Shown piece after piece: positions 18,984 to 27,142 of a DNA stretch of 64,000 nt. Numbering within the stretch: the first letter of the stretch is position 1; every line of letters starts with the position of its first letter. The DNA lies in assembly GCF_008065155.1 (NCBI RefSeq), contig NZ_CP042819.1:1364001-1428000 (forward strand), given 5' to 3'. Source of the DNA: Octadecabacter sp. SW4 (GTDB taxonomy: Bacteria > Pseudomonadota > Alphaproteobacteria > Rhodobacterales > Rhodobacteraceae). Both the position numbers and the translations under genes were made by a program. The notes below the pieces were generated by a model. That model saw only the letters and a program-made list of their open reading frames with translations. It made no database searches and was not told the DNA's origin.

Positions 18984-19223
18984 GCGCATCATCCCTTGCA
19001 GTTGAACACAGCATAAGGGATTCGGAAGCGGATGAAAGGGGCGGTTGGGTAAAATGAACGTCCGCCCGGAATCAAGCCGCAGGCGCCGGGCGAGCGCTGG
19101 CCCGTCCGCACGGGCTGGCGCTTTGACACGCGGGGCGCAGAACGGAAATGGCACAGGTGCCAGGCAGCTAGAAAGTGCTCAACACGGACGACAAATGCGC
19201 CACCCCACGGGCCAGCGCGCGCC

Positions 19224-20456
19224 CTAGATTATGCCAATCGCCACCCCCGCCAGTGCCGTCACAACCAGCGTCAGCACCAGTCCGCGTTGCGCCACCAGCA
19301 TCATTGCGCCCGCCAGCACAACCAGCCCAAGGGCGGCCCAATCAAGGCTGCTCCAGACCGGCCAAAGCAGGTTCAGGCGGCCAAGGCTGCCGGTCTGCGC
19401 AAACAGCAGATGCACTGCGAACCAAAGCGACAGATTGGCGATGACGCCGACAATGGCTGCCGTGATCGCAGATAGCGCACCTGCCACCCGTGGCCGCCCC
19501 TCGAGCCAGTCAATCAGCGGCGCACCGGCGAATATCCAGATGAAACACGGCACAAAGGTCACCCAGAGCGCCAGCACAGCGGCCTGAACCGCCAGCCACG
19601 GCCCGCCGAGACCCAGACCCGACTGAAACGCGACGAACTGCGTCACAAGGATCAGCGGCCCGGGCGTGGTCTCCGCCAGCCCCAACGCGTCCATCATCTG
19701 CGCCGTGTCGATCCAGCCGAAATCGACCACCACCACCTGCGTCATATAGGCCAGCACGGCGTAGGCCCCGCCGAATGTGACAACGGCCAAGGTCGAAAAG
19801 AAAACCCAGATATCGGTCAGGAATGGCGCCCCTCGGATCAAAAGCAGCGGCGCGGCCCAGATCAGCCCGCCAATCGCGATCACCCGCAGGGATTTGCCCC
19901 AGGGCAGGGCGGTGGGCGTGCCCGTGGCACCCGCGCGGCTGGTCAGTGCGCCATAAACCGCCGCCACGCCGATGATCAACGGAAACGGCAGGTTCAGCGC
20001 AAACAAGCCAATGAACGCCAGCGCCGCAATCGCCCAATCGGGCGGGCCGCGCAGGGCCTTGCGTGCGATGCGCAAGATCGCCTCGATCACGATCACCACG
20101 ACCGTGGCCTTGATCCCGACAAAACCCGCCTGCACCAGTGGCAGGTTGCCGTAAGCCGCATAGGCAAAGGCCAGCGCGAAAATCACCAGCGCCCCGGGGA
20201 TCACGAACAACCCACCCGCCAGCAAACCGCCCGCAATCCCGCGCATCCGCCAGCCGGAATAGGTGGCAAGCTGCATGGCCTCGGGGCCGGGCAGCAACAT
20301 GCAAAACGACAGGGCGCGCAGGAACTGCGGCTCGGTTAACCACGGGCGGTCTTCGACCAGTTCCTTGTGCATCAGGGCAATCTGCGCGGCGGGTCCACCA
20401 AAGGACAGCACACCGATCCTGCCAAAGACGCGCGCCATGTCGCCCCAGCTGATCAT
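19224..20456 (-). CDS. chrA: Chromate transporter, ChrA family
   Basis: 410 residues with about 10-12 membrane helices in two homologous halves, each starting with the CHR signature: FGRIGVLSFGGPAAQIALMHKEL near the N-terminus and VTFGGAYAVLAYMTQ in the middle. It exports chromate, or possibly sulfate-like anions. The start is weak: ATG at 20456 lacks a good ribosome site, and a 34-codon frame (20557 to 20453) ends by overlapping it with ATGA. That frame may be a translated leader, or the real N-terminus displaced by a one-base error. Confidence 0.87.
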   Translation of the reverse strand: MISWGDMARVFGRIGVLSFGGPAAQIALMHKELVEDRPWLTEPQFLRALSFCMLLPGPEAMQLATYSGWRMRGIAGGLLAGGLFVIPGALVIFALAFAYAAYGNLPLVQAGFVGIKATVVVIVIEAILRIARKALRGPPDWAIAALAFIGLFALNLPFPLIIGVAAVYGALTSRAGATGTPTALPWGKSLRVIAIGGLIWAAPLLLIRGAPFLTDIWVFFSTLAVVTFGGAYAVLAYMTQVVVVDFGWIDTAQMMDALGLAETTPGPLILVTQFVAFQSGLGLGGPWLAVQAAVLALWVTFVPCFIWIFAGAPLIDWLEGRPRVAGALSAITAAIVGVIANLSLWFAVHLLFAQTGSLGRLNLLWPVWSSLDWAALGLVVLAGAMMLVAQRGLVLTLVVTALAGVAIGII

Positions 20457-20599
20457 GGCGCTGCCGCTGCGGGCCGGGCGCAGCCGTTGCCAGCTTCGGT
20501 CGGTGCGCCGGTCATGCGCTGCGGCGCGGAGGGCATATTTTCGTCAGGGGCCGACATGGTGAAGTCTTTCTGAAAGGGTCAGGGCCGACAACTGGCGGG

Positions 20600-21250
20600 T
20601 CAACCCAGCACCCGGCTGACCTCGCGCAGGATCTTGGCACGGATCGCACGGGGGTAGTCGCGGTGGGTCAGGGCGGTGATGACAAACCCGTTGCGGGTAA
20701 TCACGGCGCGATTGAAAAAGCCGGTAATGGCAAGGCCCATCCCCTCGATGGCGATACCGTTGATGGTGACACCGGCGCGTTCGGCGGCATTGCGCACGGC
20801 GCGCACATCACTGCCAGCATTGGCGGTGCCATCACCGGAAATGTCGATCACCCGGCGGGCGCAAGCGGGGGCATCGGCGAACTGGCGCAAGGAAAACTGC
20901 ACCGCATCGCCAATCGCCGTGTCCGATTGCACAAAGGCGCGCGGCATTGCGCGGGCGCGGGCGGACAGGTTGATCACATCTGCTTCGGCGCGCAGTTGGG
21001 ACCAGGGGATCGACACCTCCTGACGGCCCACACCCGACCATTGGATCACCATCAGCGCGGCCTGCCCACGGATCAGTTCATCCATGATTTCAGGATCAAG
21101 CAGCGCGTCCGCCATGCCATTGGTCTGCAACCGGTATTCGGCTGTATCAATGGAATTGGAGACATCAATCGTCAGGATCAGCGCCGTGTCGCAGGCCTGC
21201 GCGGCAGGTGCGATCAGGGCGAACCAGATAAGGGTGACAATCCGCAGCAT
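20600..21250 (-). CDS. Secreted VWA-like protein (DUF1194)
   Basis: 216 residues. A signal peptide MLRIVTLIWFALIAPAAQA is followed by a von Willebrand A-type domain with the metal site DVSNS and later ISGDGTANAG, as in the DUF1194 family. Such proteins are exported and bind a divalent cation; their partners are not known. The start at 21250 gives a clean signal peptide, whereas the longer open frame would bury it. Divergent from the desaturase gene. Confidence 0.82.
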   Translation of the reverse strand: MLRIVTLIWFALIAPAAQACDTALILTIDVSNSIDTAEYRLQTNGMADALLDPEIMDELIRGQAALMVIQWSGVGRQEVSIPWSQLRAEADVINLSARARAMPRAFVQSDTAIGDAVQFSLRQFADAPACARRVIDISGDGTANAGSDVRAVRNAAERAGVTINGIAIEGMGLAITGFFNRAVITRNGFVITALTHRDYPRAIRAKILREVSRVLG

Positions 21251-21432
21251 GGCCCAAGTTGAGGGTATTTGCGGACCAAGTGCAAGCCGGTGGCGGATAT
21301 TCCGGGGGCGGGCGCAGCGTTGCGACAAATGCCCGCGGCATGGAACTTTTGTGCAATTTGCGTCGAAATTGATATTCGTGAAAGGATTTGCACCCTATAG
21401 TGGCCGGGCAAAGATCAAAAACAAGCAGGCAT

Positions 21433-22485
21433 ATGTTAGACACTTCAAGCTGCGTGCAGCACGAACCGGTGGCGCGCGCGCCCATCGAATGGGTGAAAAC
21501 CCTCGCCAAATATCGCGAGCCCAATATGTGGCGCAGCCTGTTTGAACTGGCGGTAACCGCAGGGCCGTTTGTGCTGTTGTGGGGGCTGGCTTGGTGGAGC
21601 CTGTCTTACAGCTACTGGCTGGCCCTTGGAATCGCGGTGCTGAACGGTGCCTTCCTGTTGCGCCTTTTCGTGATTCAGCATGACTGCGGGCATGGCTCCT
21701 TTTTCAACAACCGGGCACTCAGCGATTGGCTGGGGCGTGCCCTTGGGGTGCTGACGCTGACGCCTTATGACGTGTGGCGGCGCACCCATTCCATTCACCA
21801 CAGCGCCTCGGGGAACCTGTCGCGGCGCGGAATCGGCGATGTCTATACGATGACTGTGGCGGAATATCAGGCGATGGGCTGGCTGCGCCGGCTGCAATAT
21901 CGTGCCTACCGCCATCCGATCGTTCTGTTCGGGCTTGCGCCGGGTTATCTGTTCTTGCTGCAAAACCGCCTGCCACTGGGGCTGATGCGGGGTCTGAAAT
22001 ACTGGATCAGCGCGATGGGCACGAATGTCGCGCTGGTGGTCGGCCTGTCGGTGATCGCCTATTTCGGTGGGGCGATGCCGATTTTGCTGGTGTTCCTGCC
22101 GACTACGCTGTTGGCGGCTACGGCCGGCATGTGGCTGTTTTATGTGCAGCACCAATTCGAAGATGCCTGCTGGGACACGGACGCCGACTGGCAGGTCCAT
22201 GCGGCGGCGCTGCATGGCAGTTCGCACTATGTTTTGCCATCGCCACTGCAGTGGCTCAGCGCCAATATCGGCATCCACCACGTCCACCACCTTTACAGCC
22301 GTATCCCGTTTTACCGCCTGCCCGAAGTGCTGCACGACCACAGCGAGCTTGCCAGCGGCAACCGCATGACCATCCGGCAAAGCATCGGGTCCGCGCGGCT
22401 GAAGCTCTGGGATGAAAAAACCCGGCAGTTACTTTCTTTCGCCCAGGCGCGCGCACAAACCCAACAGGGGCAGCGCAACCGCTGA
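21433..22485 (+). CDS. Fatty acid desaturase
   Basis: 350 residues of the membrane di-iron desaturase family. The three histidine boxes are intact: HDCGHGS, HSIHH and HHVHH. Hydrophobic segments in between fit four transmembrane helices. It likely introduces a double bond into membrane fatty acyl chains; the position cannot be fixed from the sequence, though the box spacing is closest to DesA-like enzymes. The start at ATG 21433 is chosen over 21388 because the protein then begins just before the conserved region. Confidence 0.87.
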   Translation: MLDTSSCVQHEPVARAPIEWVKTLAKYREPNMWRSLFELAVTAGPFVLLWGLAWWSLSYSYWLALGIAVLNGAFLLRLFVIQHDCGHGSFFNNRALSDWLGRALGVLTLTPYDVWRRTHSIHHSASGNLSRRGIGDVYTMTVAEYQAMGWLRRLQYRAYRHPIVLFGLAPGYLFLLQNRLPLGLMRGLKYWISAMGTNVALVVGLSVIAYFGGAMPILLVFLPTTLLAATAGMWLFYVQHQFEDACWDTDADWQVHAAALHGSSHYVLPSPLQWLSANIGIHHVHHLYSRIPFYRLPEVLHDHSELASGNRMTIRQSIGSARLKLWDEKTRQLLSFAQARAQTQQGQRNR

Positions 22486-22494
22486 CCGTGCCCC

Positions 22495-22530
22495 GGTTTC
22501 TTCTGTTCAAAAAAAACTCCCGCCGGAGGC
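22495..22530 (-). repeat. Dispersed intergenic hairpin repeat, copy 2 (terminator-like)
   Basis: On the minus strand this reads GCCTCCGGCGGGAG, then eight T, then GAACAGAAGAA. A short GC stem followed by T8 is a plausible intrinsic terminator for leftward transcription arriving from the tmRNA gene. Same family as 13979-14007 and 28764-28797. Confidence 0.6.
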
Positions 22531-22669
22531 GCATCTGTCAACACTGCGCCAATCCCAACGGAAATGCGCCAGCCTCCAGCCGCATCCGGCGCACATCGGC
22601 CTGTCAAAGATACCAGCACCAAGGGCGGCTGCGCGACGTGGAATCGCAACACAGGGCGCAACCCCAGCC

Positions 22670-22719
22670 CGGCCCGCAGGCGCGGCGGTCAGATCATGGC
22701 GGATGAAAGTGCAGGCTTC
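22670..22719. repeat. 50-bp direct repeat, copy A
   Basis: A 50-base segment starting CGGCCCGCAGGCGCGGCGGT and ending GTGCAGGCTTC is repeated exactly at 22784-22833, 114 bp away. No gene is seen. Both copies lie between the desaturase gene and the 3' end of the tmRNA coding piece. Confidence 0.85.
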
Positions 22720-22783
22720 CACGGGATTGCCCGCAATCACGTTCCCCTGACAGAACACTTGGCGCAGCCAAATGTGGAGTCAG

Positions 22784-22833
22784 CGGCCCGCAGGCGCGGC
22801 GGTCAGATCATGGCGGATGAAAGTGCAGGCTTC
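22784..22833. repeat. 50-bp direct repeat, copy B
   Basis: Exact second copy of 22670-22719. It ends about 17-20 bp from the probable 3' end of the tmRNA coding piece. The sequences flanking the two copies do not match well, so the duplicated unit appears to be just the 50 bases. An integration remnant at the tmRNA gene or a simple duplication are both possible. Confidence 0.85.
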
Positions 22834-22849
22834 TGTTGCCAGGTGCCTG

Positions 22850-23130
22850 CGAACCCCGCCTTACGCTGCTAGGCGCAAGGGCTTAATTTTCGACGTTTCG
22901 CACAGCTTACGCTGCGAGAGCCATCGGAGCTTTGTTGTCATTTGCAACTAGCTTTGATGTACCGATAACGGTGGTAACTCACCGAAACAAAGCAAACACC
23001 TTTAGACGTTTGTCGATCCTATTTCGCCCCCAAAGTCCCCAAATGAGAGATGATGGTGGAGGCGCAGGGTACCGCCCCCTGGTCCAATCCGGTTATTACG
23101 TGCGCGTTTATGTTCATAGTCCCGAGGGAC
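22850..23130 (-). ncRNA. ssrA: Two-piece (circularly permuted) tmRNA
   Basis: On the minus strand the acceptor piece comes first and ends in the CCA at 23054-23056; after a 22-nt spacer the coding piece starts at 23031 with GGGGGCGAAATAGGATCGAC. The acceptor-stem halves GGGGGCG (23031-23025) and CGCCTCC (23064-23058) pair over seven bases with a G3-U70 wobble, the alanine identity element. The tag frame runs from GCA at 22945 to TAA at 22907 and encodes ANDNKAPMALAA. A hairpin (CCTTGCGC/GCGTAAGG) closes the coding piece near 22855. This is the alphaproteobacterial arrangement in which the precursor is cut into two RNAs. Outer ends are approximate. It rescues stalled ribosomes and tags proteins for ClpXP. 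Confidence 0.95.
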
Positions 23131-23136
23131 AGACCT

Positions 23137-23165
23137 AAAGTAGGCGAGCGCAGGCGCAATTTCAA
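23137..23165 (-). promoter_or_regulatory. Promoter of the tmRNA gene
   Basis: On the minus strand TTGAAA (23165-23160) and TACTTT (23142-23137) are spaced by 17 bases. The predicted start near 23130 falls at the head of the short hairpin GTCCC-TC-GGGAC that would begin the acceptor piece. The position just upstream of the RNA supports it. Confidence 0.6.
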
Positions 23166-23267
23166 TGGGTTTCGCACGGCCCTACCGCATTTGGGGTAAG
23201 ATCGCGTCCGCCCCGCGCCCTAGGATGAGGCAGGGCATTTTGCCAAAACCTATGATCGGAGTCGGCG

Positions 23268-24305
23268 ATGTTGAATCCCAAATCCCTTGTTGTTGCCTTG
23301 TGTATCATGGCTTTGGGTGCCCCGGCGGCCCTGGCCCAGAGTGTCACCGGCGATGAGATTGCCAATGCAGGTGCCTGTCCGGTATCGGCCGATGGCACGC
23401 AACGGCTGGTTTGCGCATGTGCCGCGGGTGGCGCGGCGGGGTCGGTCTGGGGCAGCGGGCCATATACGGGCGACAGCAACACCTGCACGGCGGCGCGCCA
23501 TGCGGGGGTGATCGATGTGCAGGGCGGTGTGATCGTGGTGACACCGGCGGGGCGCAACGCGGATTATCCCAGCTCGTCGGCAAACGGTGTCACCACCCAG
23601 GGCTGGGGCTCGTGGGATCGCAGTTTCAACGTCGCACGGGCGCAGGTCGCCGCAGCCGCGACACCCGAAACGACCGCGGCCACCGATGCCCTGCCGACAT
23701 TTTCGCAGGTGGAAATGGCTAATGCCCCGGTGTGCACCAGCCTTGCAACGGATGCGCCCGATGTGGGCCTGTGCCGTTGCCCGGCGATGCCTGCCGTCAA
23801 ATCCGTCTGGGGCAGCGGGCCTTATACGGGCGACAGCGATATCTGCACCGCAGCGCTTCACGCAGGCGCGGTCGATCAGGCAGGCGGTGCCGTTCTGGTG
23901 ATCAAACGCGACGGGCAAGTTGCCTATGAGGGCGGCTCGGCCAACGGGGTGACGACGCGCAACTGGGGCAGCTATGGGCGTAGCTTTGATGTGGTCATGG
24001 CCAGCAGCCCGGCCACGCTTGCCGCCTGTTCGGTGTTGCCGGGCGATGCCGATACATTGGCCTGCACATGCCCCGCCGATGATGGCACCCGTCGTCCGGT
24101 CTATGGCAGCGGCCCCTACACGGCCGACAGTGATATCTGCTCGGCTGCACGGCACGCAGGTGCCCTGGCGCGCGAAGGCGGCACGGTGAATGTGATCCGC
24201 ATTGGCGGGCTTGAAAGCTATCGCGCCACAAGCACCAACACGGTCGAAACCCGCGCCTGGGGCAGCTATAGTTCGTCGATCATATTTGATCGCAATCAGG
24301 AGTGA
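23268..24305 (+). CDS. Secreted protein with three LCCL domains
   Basis: 345 residues. A signal peptide ends near residue 24 (ALAQ). Three LCCL-like repeats follow at about 37-122, 156-242 and 254-338, each with paired cysteines, the core WGSGPYTGDS or YGSGPYTADS, then C-(T/S)AA-x-HAG, a GG-x-V-x-V strand, N-(G)-V-x-T and a WGS motif. LCCL domains are cystine-bonded modules best known from animal secreted proteins such as cochlin; bacterial versions are probably extracellular binding modules. Linkers are Ala/Thr-rich. There is no membrane anchor, so it is likely periplasmic or released. The gene stands alone, and its last codons form the first unit of a tandem repeat. Confidence 0.85.
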   Translation: MLNPKSLVVALCIMALGAPAALAQSVTGDEIANAGACPVSADGTQRLVCACAAGGAAGSVWGSGPYTGDSNTCTAARHAGVIDVQGGVIVVTPAGRNADYPSSSANGVTTQGWGSWDRSFNVARAQVAAAATPETTAATDALPTFSQVEMANAPVCTSLATDAPDVGLCRCPAMPAVKSVWGSGPYTGDSDICTAALHAGAVDQAGGAVLVIKRDGQVAYEGGSANGVTTRNWGSYGRSFDVVMASSPATLAACSVLPGDADTLACTCPADDGTRRPVYGSGPYTADSDICSAARHAGALAREGGTVNVIRIGGLESYRATSTNTVETRAWGSYSSSIIFDRNQE

Positions 24306-24377
24306 TCATATTTGATCGCAATCAGGAGTGATCATATTTGATCGCAATCAGGAGTGATCATATTTGATCGCGCTCAG
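24278..24377. repeat. 26-bp tandem repeat, three full copies and a partial
   Basis: Units at 24278-24303, 24304-24329 and 24330-24355 are identical, and a fourth diverges after 16 bases. The first unit encodes the end and stop of the LCCL protein (IIFDRNQE). Each unit carries TTGATCGCAATCAG, one base short of the FNR-type box TTGATN4ATCAA. Because 26 is not a multiple of three, the copies are not extra protein repeats. Confidence 0.9.
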
Positions 24378-24382
24378 TCGCG

Positions 24383-24730
24383 CTACAGATTGGCGGCGAT
24401 CAGCCAGGCAGCCATCGCTGCCTCGATGCCCAGATAAAGCAGCGCCTTGTTGCGCGGTGGATTGTCAAGGATCAGCGAGGTCGCGCGCCCCAGGCTTGCC
24501 CCCGCATAGGCGACACCCATCATCAGATAGGCTGCGGGCGTGGCGATGATCAGGCTGCCTACCCCAAGCGCGACAAACAAACACCCGACCGAGGCGCGCA
24601 CTTCGCTGATGCCCATTTCGCTGTCGCCCTGATGCAGGTCCAGCACTGCCATGGTGTAGCGCGGGGCCAGCCAGCCGAACGCGCCGAACACGATCGAGGC
24701 GAGGGCAAGAAGGATATTGATAATGTCCAT
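24383..24730 (-). CDS. Small four-helix membrane protein (DUF4345-like)
   Basis: 115 residues with about four hydrophobic helices and the charged patch HQGDSEMGISEVRASVGC after helix one, as seen in DUF4345-type proteins. Function unknown. The ATG at 24730 follows an AAAGGACC ribosome site and is preferred over the longer frame. It converges on the LCCL gene with the tandem repeat in between. Confidence 0.65.
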   Translation of the reverse strand: MDIINILLALASIVFGAFGWLAPRYTMAVLDLHQGDSEMGISEVRASVGCLFVALGVGSLIIATPAAYLMMGVAYAGASLGRATSLILDNPPRNKALLYLGIEAAMAAWLIAANL

Positions 24731-24931
24731 TGTTGTGGTCCTTTGATTGCCGTTCAAGATGGGGCTGGGACGGGTAGGGTCAAGGCGCGCGACTGTCAGG
24801 CGATGCCGTCAGGGACGATCCAGTTGGTTGCCATAAGTGCCAAAGCTGCAAGGTTGGATCACCACATTACGGACCAGCGATTGACCGTTTCCGGGGATCT
24901 CTCCTGGACCGGGTCTTGGGCGACGTTCCGA

Positions 24932-25660
24932 TCAGCGCGCGGCGCGCCGCGCCATGACTTCCTCGGCCAGTTCCATCGTGTAGCGGGCCAGGGCGGCAAG
25001 GTGGTCATCGCAGGCCCTGCCATCGCGCGCCTCCAGGGCATCGGCAATGGCATGGTGCAGCGCGACGATCCGTTCGCGGTCGCGCGCCGTAAAGGTGATC
25101 ATGTTCATCAGCGGCTGCATGGCCTCGACGGCACCGGCCAGTTGGTAGGACAGCACCGGATTGCCCGCGCCATCGACCAGCGCGCGGTGGAACGCCACAT
25201 CCGAGGCACAAAATGCCTCGTCGGTGAGGCCCGGCTGGGACTGGCGGAAACATTCGGCGCGCATGGTCGCGAGTTGATCGGCTGTGCGGCGCTGCGCCGA
25301 CAGGGGTGCGCAGGCGCGCTCCAGCGCGTAGCGGGCCTCGCAGGCCGTGGCGAAGCCAACGTCGTTCATGCTAAGCAGTAACGTCGAGGTGGTGATTTGC
25401 TGCGCATAGGCATCCTCGAACCGCAAGCGATTGACAAAGGCACCGCCCGTCGCCCCGCGCTGGGTGCGGATCAGGCTTTGCGCGGCCAGTCGCTTCAGCG
25501 CCTCGCGCACCGTCGGGCGGGACACGGTAAATTGTTCGGCCAGTTCTGCCTCGCTGGGGAGGCGTTCATCCACTGGCATCGCGCCCGAAATAATGGCGTC
25601 GCGGATCGCCTTGGCGATCTGCGCCGAGAGGTCGGCGGGGTTGTTGGGATCAATTTTCAT
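24932..25660 (-). CDS. GntR/FadR-family transcriptional regulator
   Basis: 242 residues. An N-terminal winged helix (residues 10-75; LPSEAELAEQFTVSRPTVREALKRL, then the wing RTQRGATGGAFV) is followed by an all-helical FCD effector domain with the metal-site histidines in DVAFHRALVDGAGN and ALHHAIADALEARD. FadR-type members respond to small carboxylates or acyl compounds. It is divergent from the DUF2182-to-acuI operon and has a palindromic operator two bases from its own start, so it probably controls both itself and the DMSP genes. The inducer could be DMSP or a breakdown product; this is inferred. Confidence 0.85.
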   Translation of the reverse strand: MKIDPNNPADLSAQIAKAIRDAIISGAMPVDERLPSEAELAEQFTVSRPTVREALKRLAAQSLIRTQRGATGGAFVNRLRFEDAYAQQITTSTLLLSMNDVGFATACEARYALERACAPLSAQRRTADQLATMRAECFRQSQPGLTDEAFCASDVAFHRALVDGAGNPVLSYQLAGAVEAMQPLMNMITFTARDRERIVALHHAIADALEARDGRACDDHLAALARYTMELAEEVMARRAAR

Positions 25661-25661
25661 T

Positions 25662-25685
25662 TGTCAGACATTTAAAAGTCTGACA
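25662..25685. promoter_or_regulatory. Probable operator of the GntR/FadR regulator
   Basis: A perfect palindrome TGTCAGAC-ATTTAAAA-GTCTGACA with eight-base arms sits two bases before the regulator's start codon, inside the divergent intergenic region. It also contains a tandem copy of GACATTTAAAA. A symmetric site at this place is what an autoregulating FadR-type repressor would need. Confidence 0.75.
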
Positions 25686-25718
25686 TTTAAAACGCAAGAG
25701 CTGAGTCGGGGAGGACAG

Positions 25719-26471
25719 ATGCTTGCACGCTTGATCAGAACGATGGCGACGCCCCAGTGGTTGGCGCTGTTCGGGCTTGTTCTGGCGGGCTGGGCCGCGC
25801 TTTACGTGATGGCAATCCCCGCCGAGATGCGCAGCCTGTCACGGATTTATGGCAGTGATTTCTGGGCGGGCCTGTGCCGCGTCACGCCCGACAGCGCAGG
25901 CGCGCTGAAACTCTGGGGGATGTGGGCGCTGATGTCGGCGGCGATGATGTTGCCCACGGCGCTGCCCGCTTTCGCCACCTTTGACGACCTGCCGACATCG
26001 CAGCGCGATTTTGCGGCGCTTGTCGGCGGATACCTCGCGATCTGGTTGGGCTTTTCGGCCGTGGCCGCGCTGGCGCAAATGGCATTGTGGCAATTCGGGC
26101 TGGTCGATCAGACCGGTCTCAGCCTCAGCCGCATCCTGTCAGCCGCGCTGTTGATCGGGGCCGGTGCCTATCAGTTCACCGCCCTCAAGAATGCCTGCGT
26201 CAGCAAATGCCGCGCGCCACTGCCGTTCTTCATGGATCATTGGAATGAAGGACCGTGGCGGATGGGTCTGCGCCTTGGTGCCGTCTGTCTGGGCTGTTGC
26301 TGGGCGCTGATGGTGCTGGCCTTTGTCGGCGGCGTGATGAGCCTTGCATTCATGGGGCTGGCGACGCTGCTGATGGTGCTGGAAAAACTACCGCAATTGG
26401 GGGATCGCCTGACGCGGCCCCTTGGATTTGGTCTGATCGGCGCAGGCGCGCTGGTGCTGGCCGGCCTTTAA
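25719..26471 (+). CDS. DUF2182 membrane protein
   Basis: About 250 residues with six or more membrane helices. The DUF2182 landmarks are present: the WALMSAAMMLPTALPAF helix and the loop YQFTALKNACVSKCRAP with two cysteines. A GGGGAGGAC ribosome site precedes the ATG at 25719. The family often sits beside DUF1326, as here, but its role is not established; the cysteine pair suggests metal or thiol chemistry. First gene of the unit leading to dmdA and acuI. Confidence 0.83.
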   Translation: MLARLIRTMATPQWLALFGLVLAGWAALYVMAIPAEMRSLSRIYGSDFWAGLCRVTPDSAGALKLWGMWALMSAAMMLPTALPAFATFDDLPTSQRDFAALVGGYLAIWLGFSAVAALAQMALWQFGLVDQTGLSLSRILSAALLIGAGAYQFTALKNACVSKCRAPLPFFMDHWNEGPWRMGLRLGAVCLGCCWALMVLAFVGGVMSLAFMGLATLLMVLEKLPQLGDRLTRPLGFGLIGAGALVLAGL

Positions 26472-26488
26472 CCCTGAGGAGAAAGATC

Positions 26489-27142
26489 ATGGACGGCGAT
26501 ACACATCCCCTACGGCGCAAGATCAGCGCAACAGACTGGGCCATCAAGGGCGAGCTGTTCCTGAATTGCAACTGCACCCTGTTCTGCCCCTGTGTTGTCA
26601 GCCTTGGCGCGCACCCGCCAACCGAGGGCTACTGCCAGGCATGGATGGCCGTGGCCATCGACGAGGGTCATTTCGAGGGCGAAGACCTGTCGGGTCTGAA
26701 TGTGGGCATTCTGGCGGACATTCCGGGCCGGATGGCCGAAGGTAACTGGAAAGTTGCGCTGTATGTGGATGAACGCGCCAGCGATACAGCCTACGAAGGC
26801 TTGGGCCGCATCTTTAGCGGCACGGCGGGCGGCACCACGGGGCTGTTCACGATGCTGGTCAGTGAAATCATCGGCATGGAGCGCGAAAAGGTCGATATCA
26901 TGCGCGAAGGCACCAAGCGGGGCCTTTACATCGGTCGCAAGATTCACGGCGAGATCGAGATGATCACCGGCACCGACCCCGACAAACCCGTCACCATGAC
27001 CAATACCCAATACTGGATGGGGCCAGATGTGATTGCCGCCAAGGGCCTGAAATCCAAGGTGCGCGATTATGGTCGCGTCTGGGATCTGTCCGGCAAATCG
27101 GGCGAGATCTGCGCGATTGACTGGAAAGGTGTCGCCAAGTGA
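26489..27142 (+). CDS. DUF1326 cysteine-rich protein
   Basis: 217 residues. The N-terminus holds a dense cysteine cluster NCNCTLFCPCVVSLG plus a later Cys (EGYCQAW), characteristic of DUF1326 and suggestive of metal or cluster binding. The rest is a mixed alpha/beta domain. It follows the DUF2182 gene after 17 bp with a GAGGAG site, and its stop overlaps the start of the DinB gene (GTGA). The two DUF proteins probably act together at the membrane; no function is known. Confidence 0.83.
   Translation: MDGDTHPLRRKISATDWAIKGELFLNCNCTLFCPCVVSLGAHPPTEGYCQAWMAVAIDEGHFEGEDLSGLNVGILADIPGRMAEGNWKVALYVDERASDTAYEGLGRIFSGTAGGTTGLFTMLVSEIIGMEREKVDIMREGTKRGLYIGRKIHGEIEMITGTDPDKPVTMTNTQYWMGPDVIAAKGLKSKVRDYGRVWDLSGKSGEICAIDWKGVAK

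Noticed and set aside
22932..23138. A plus-strand 68-codon frame over the tmRNA gene
   Set aside because: The stretch is fully explained by tmRNA elements on the minus strand.
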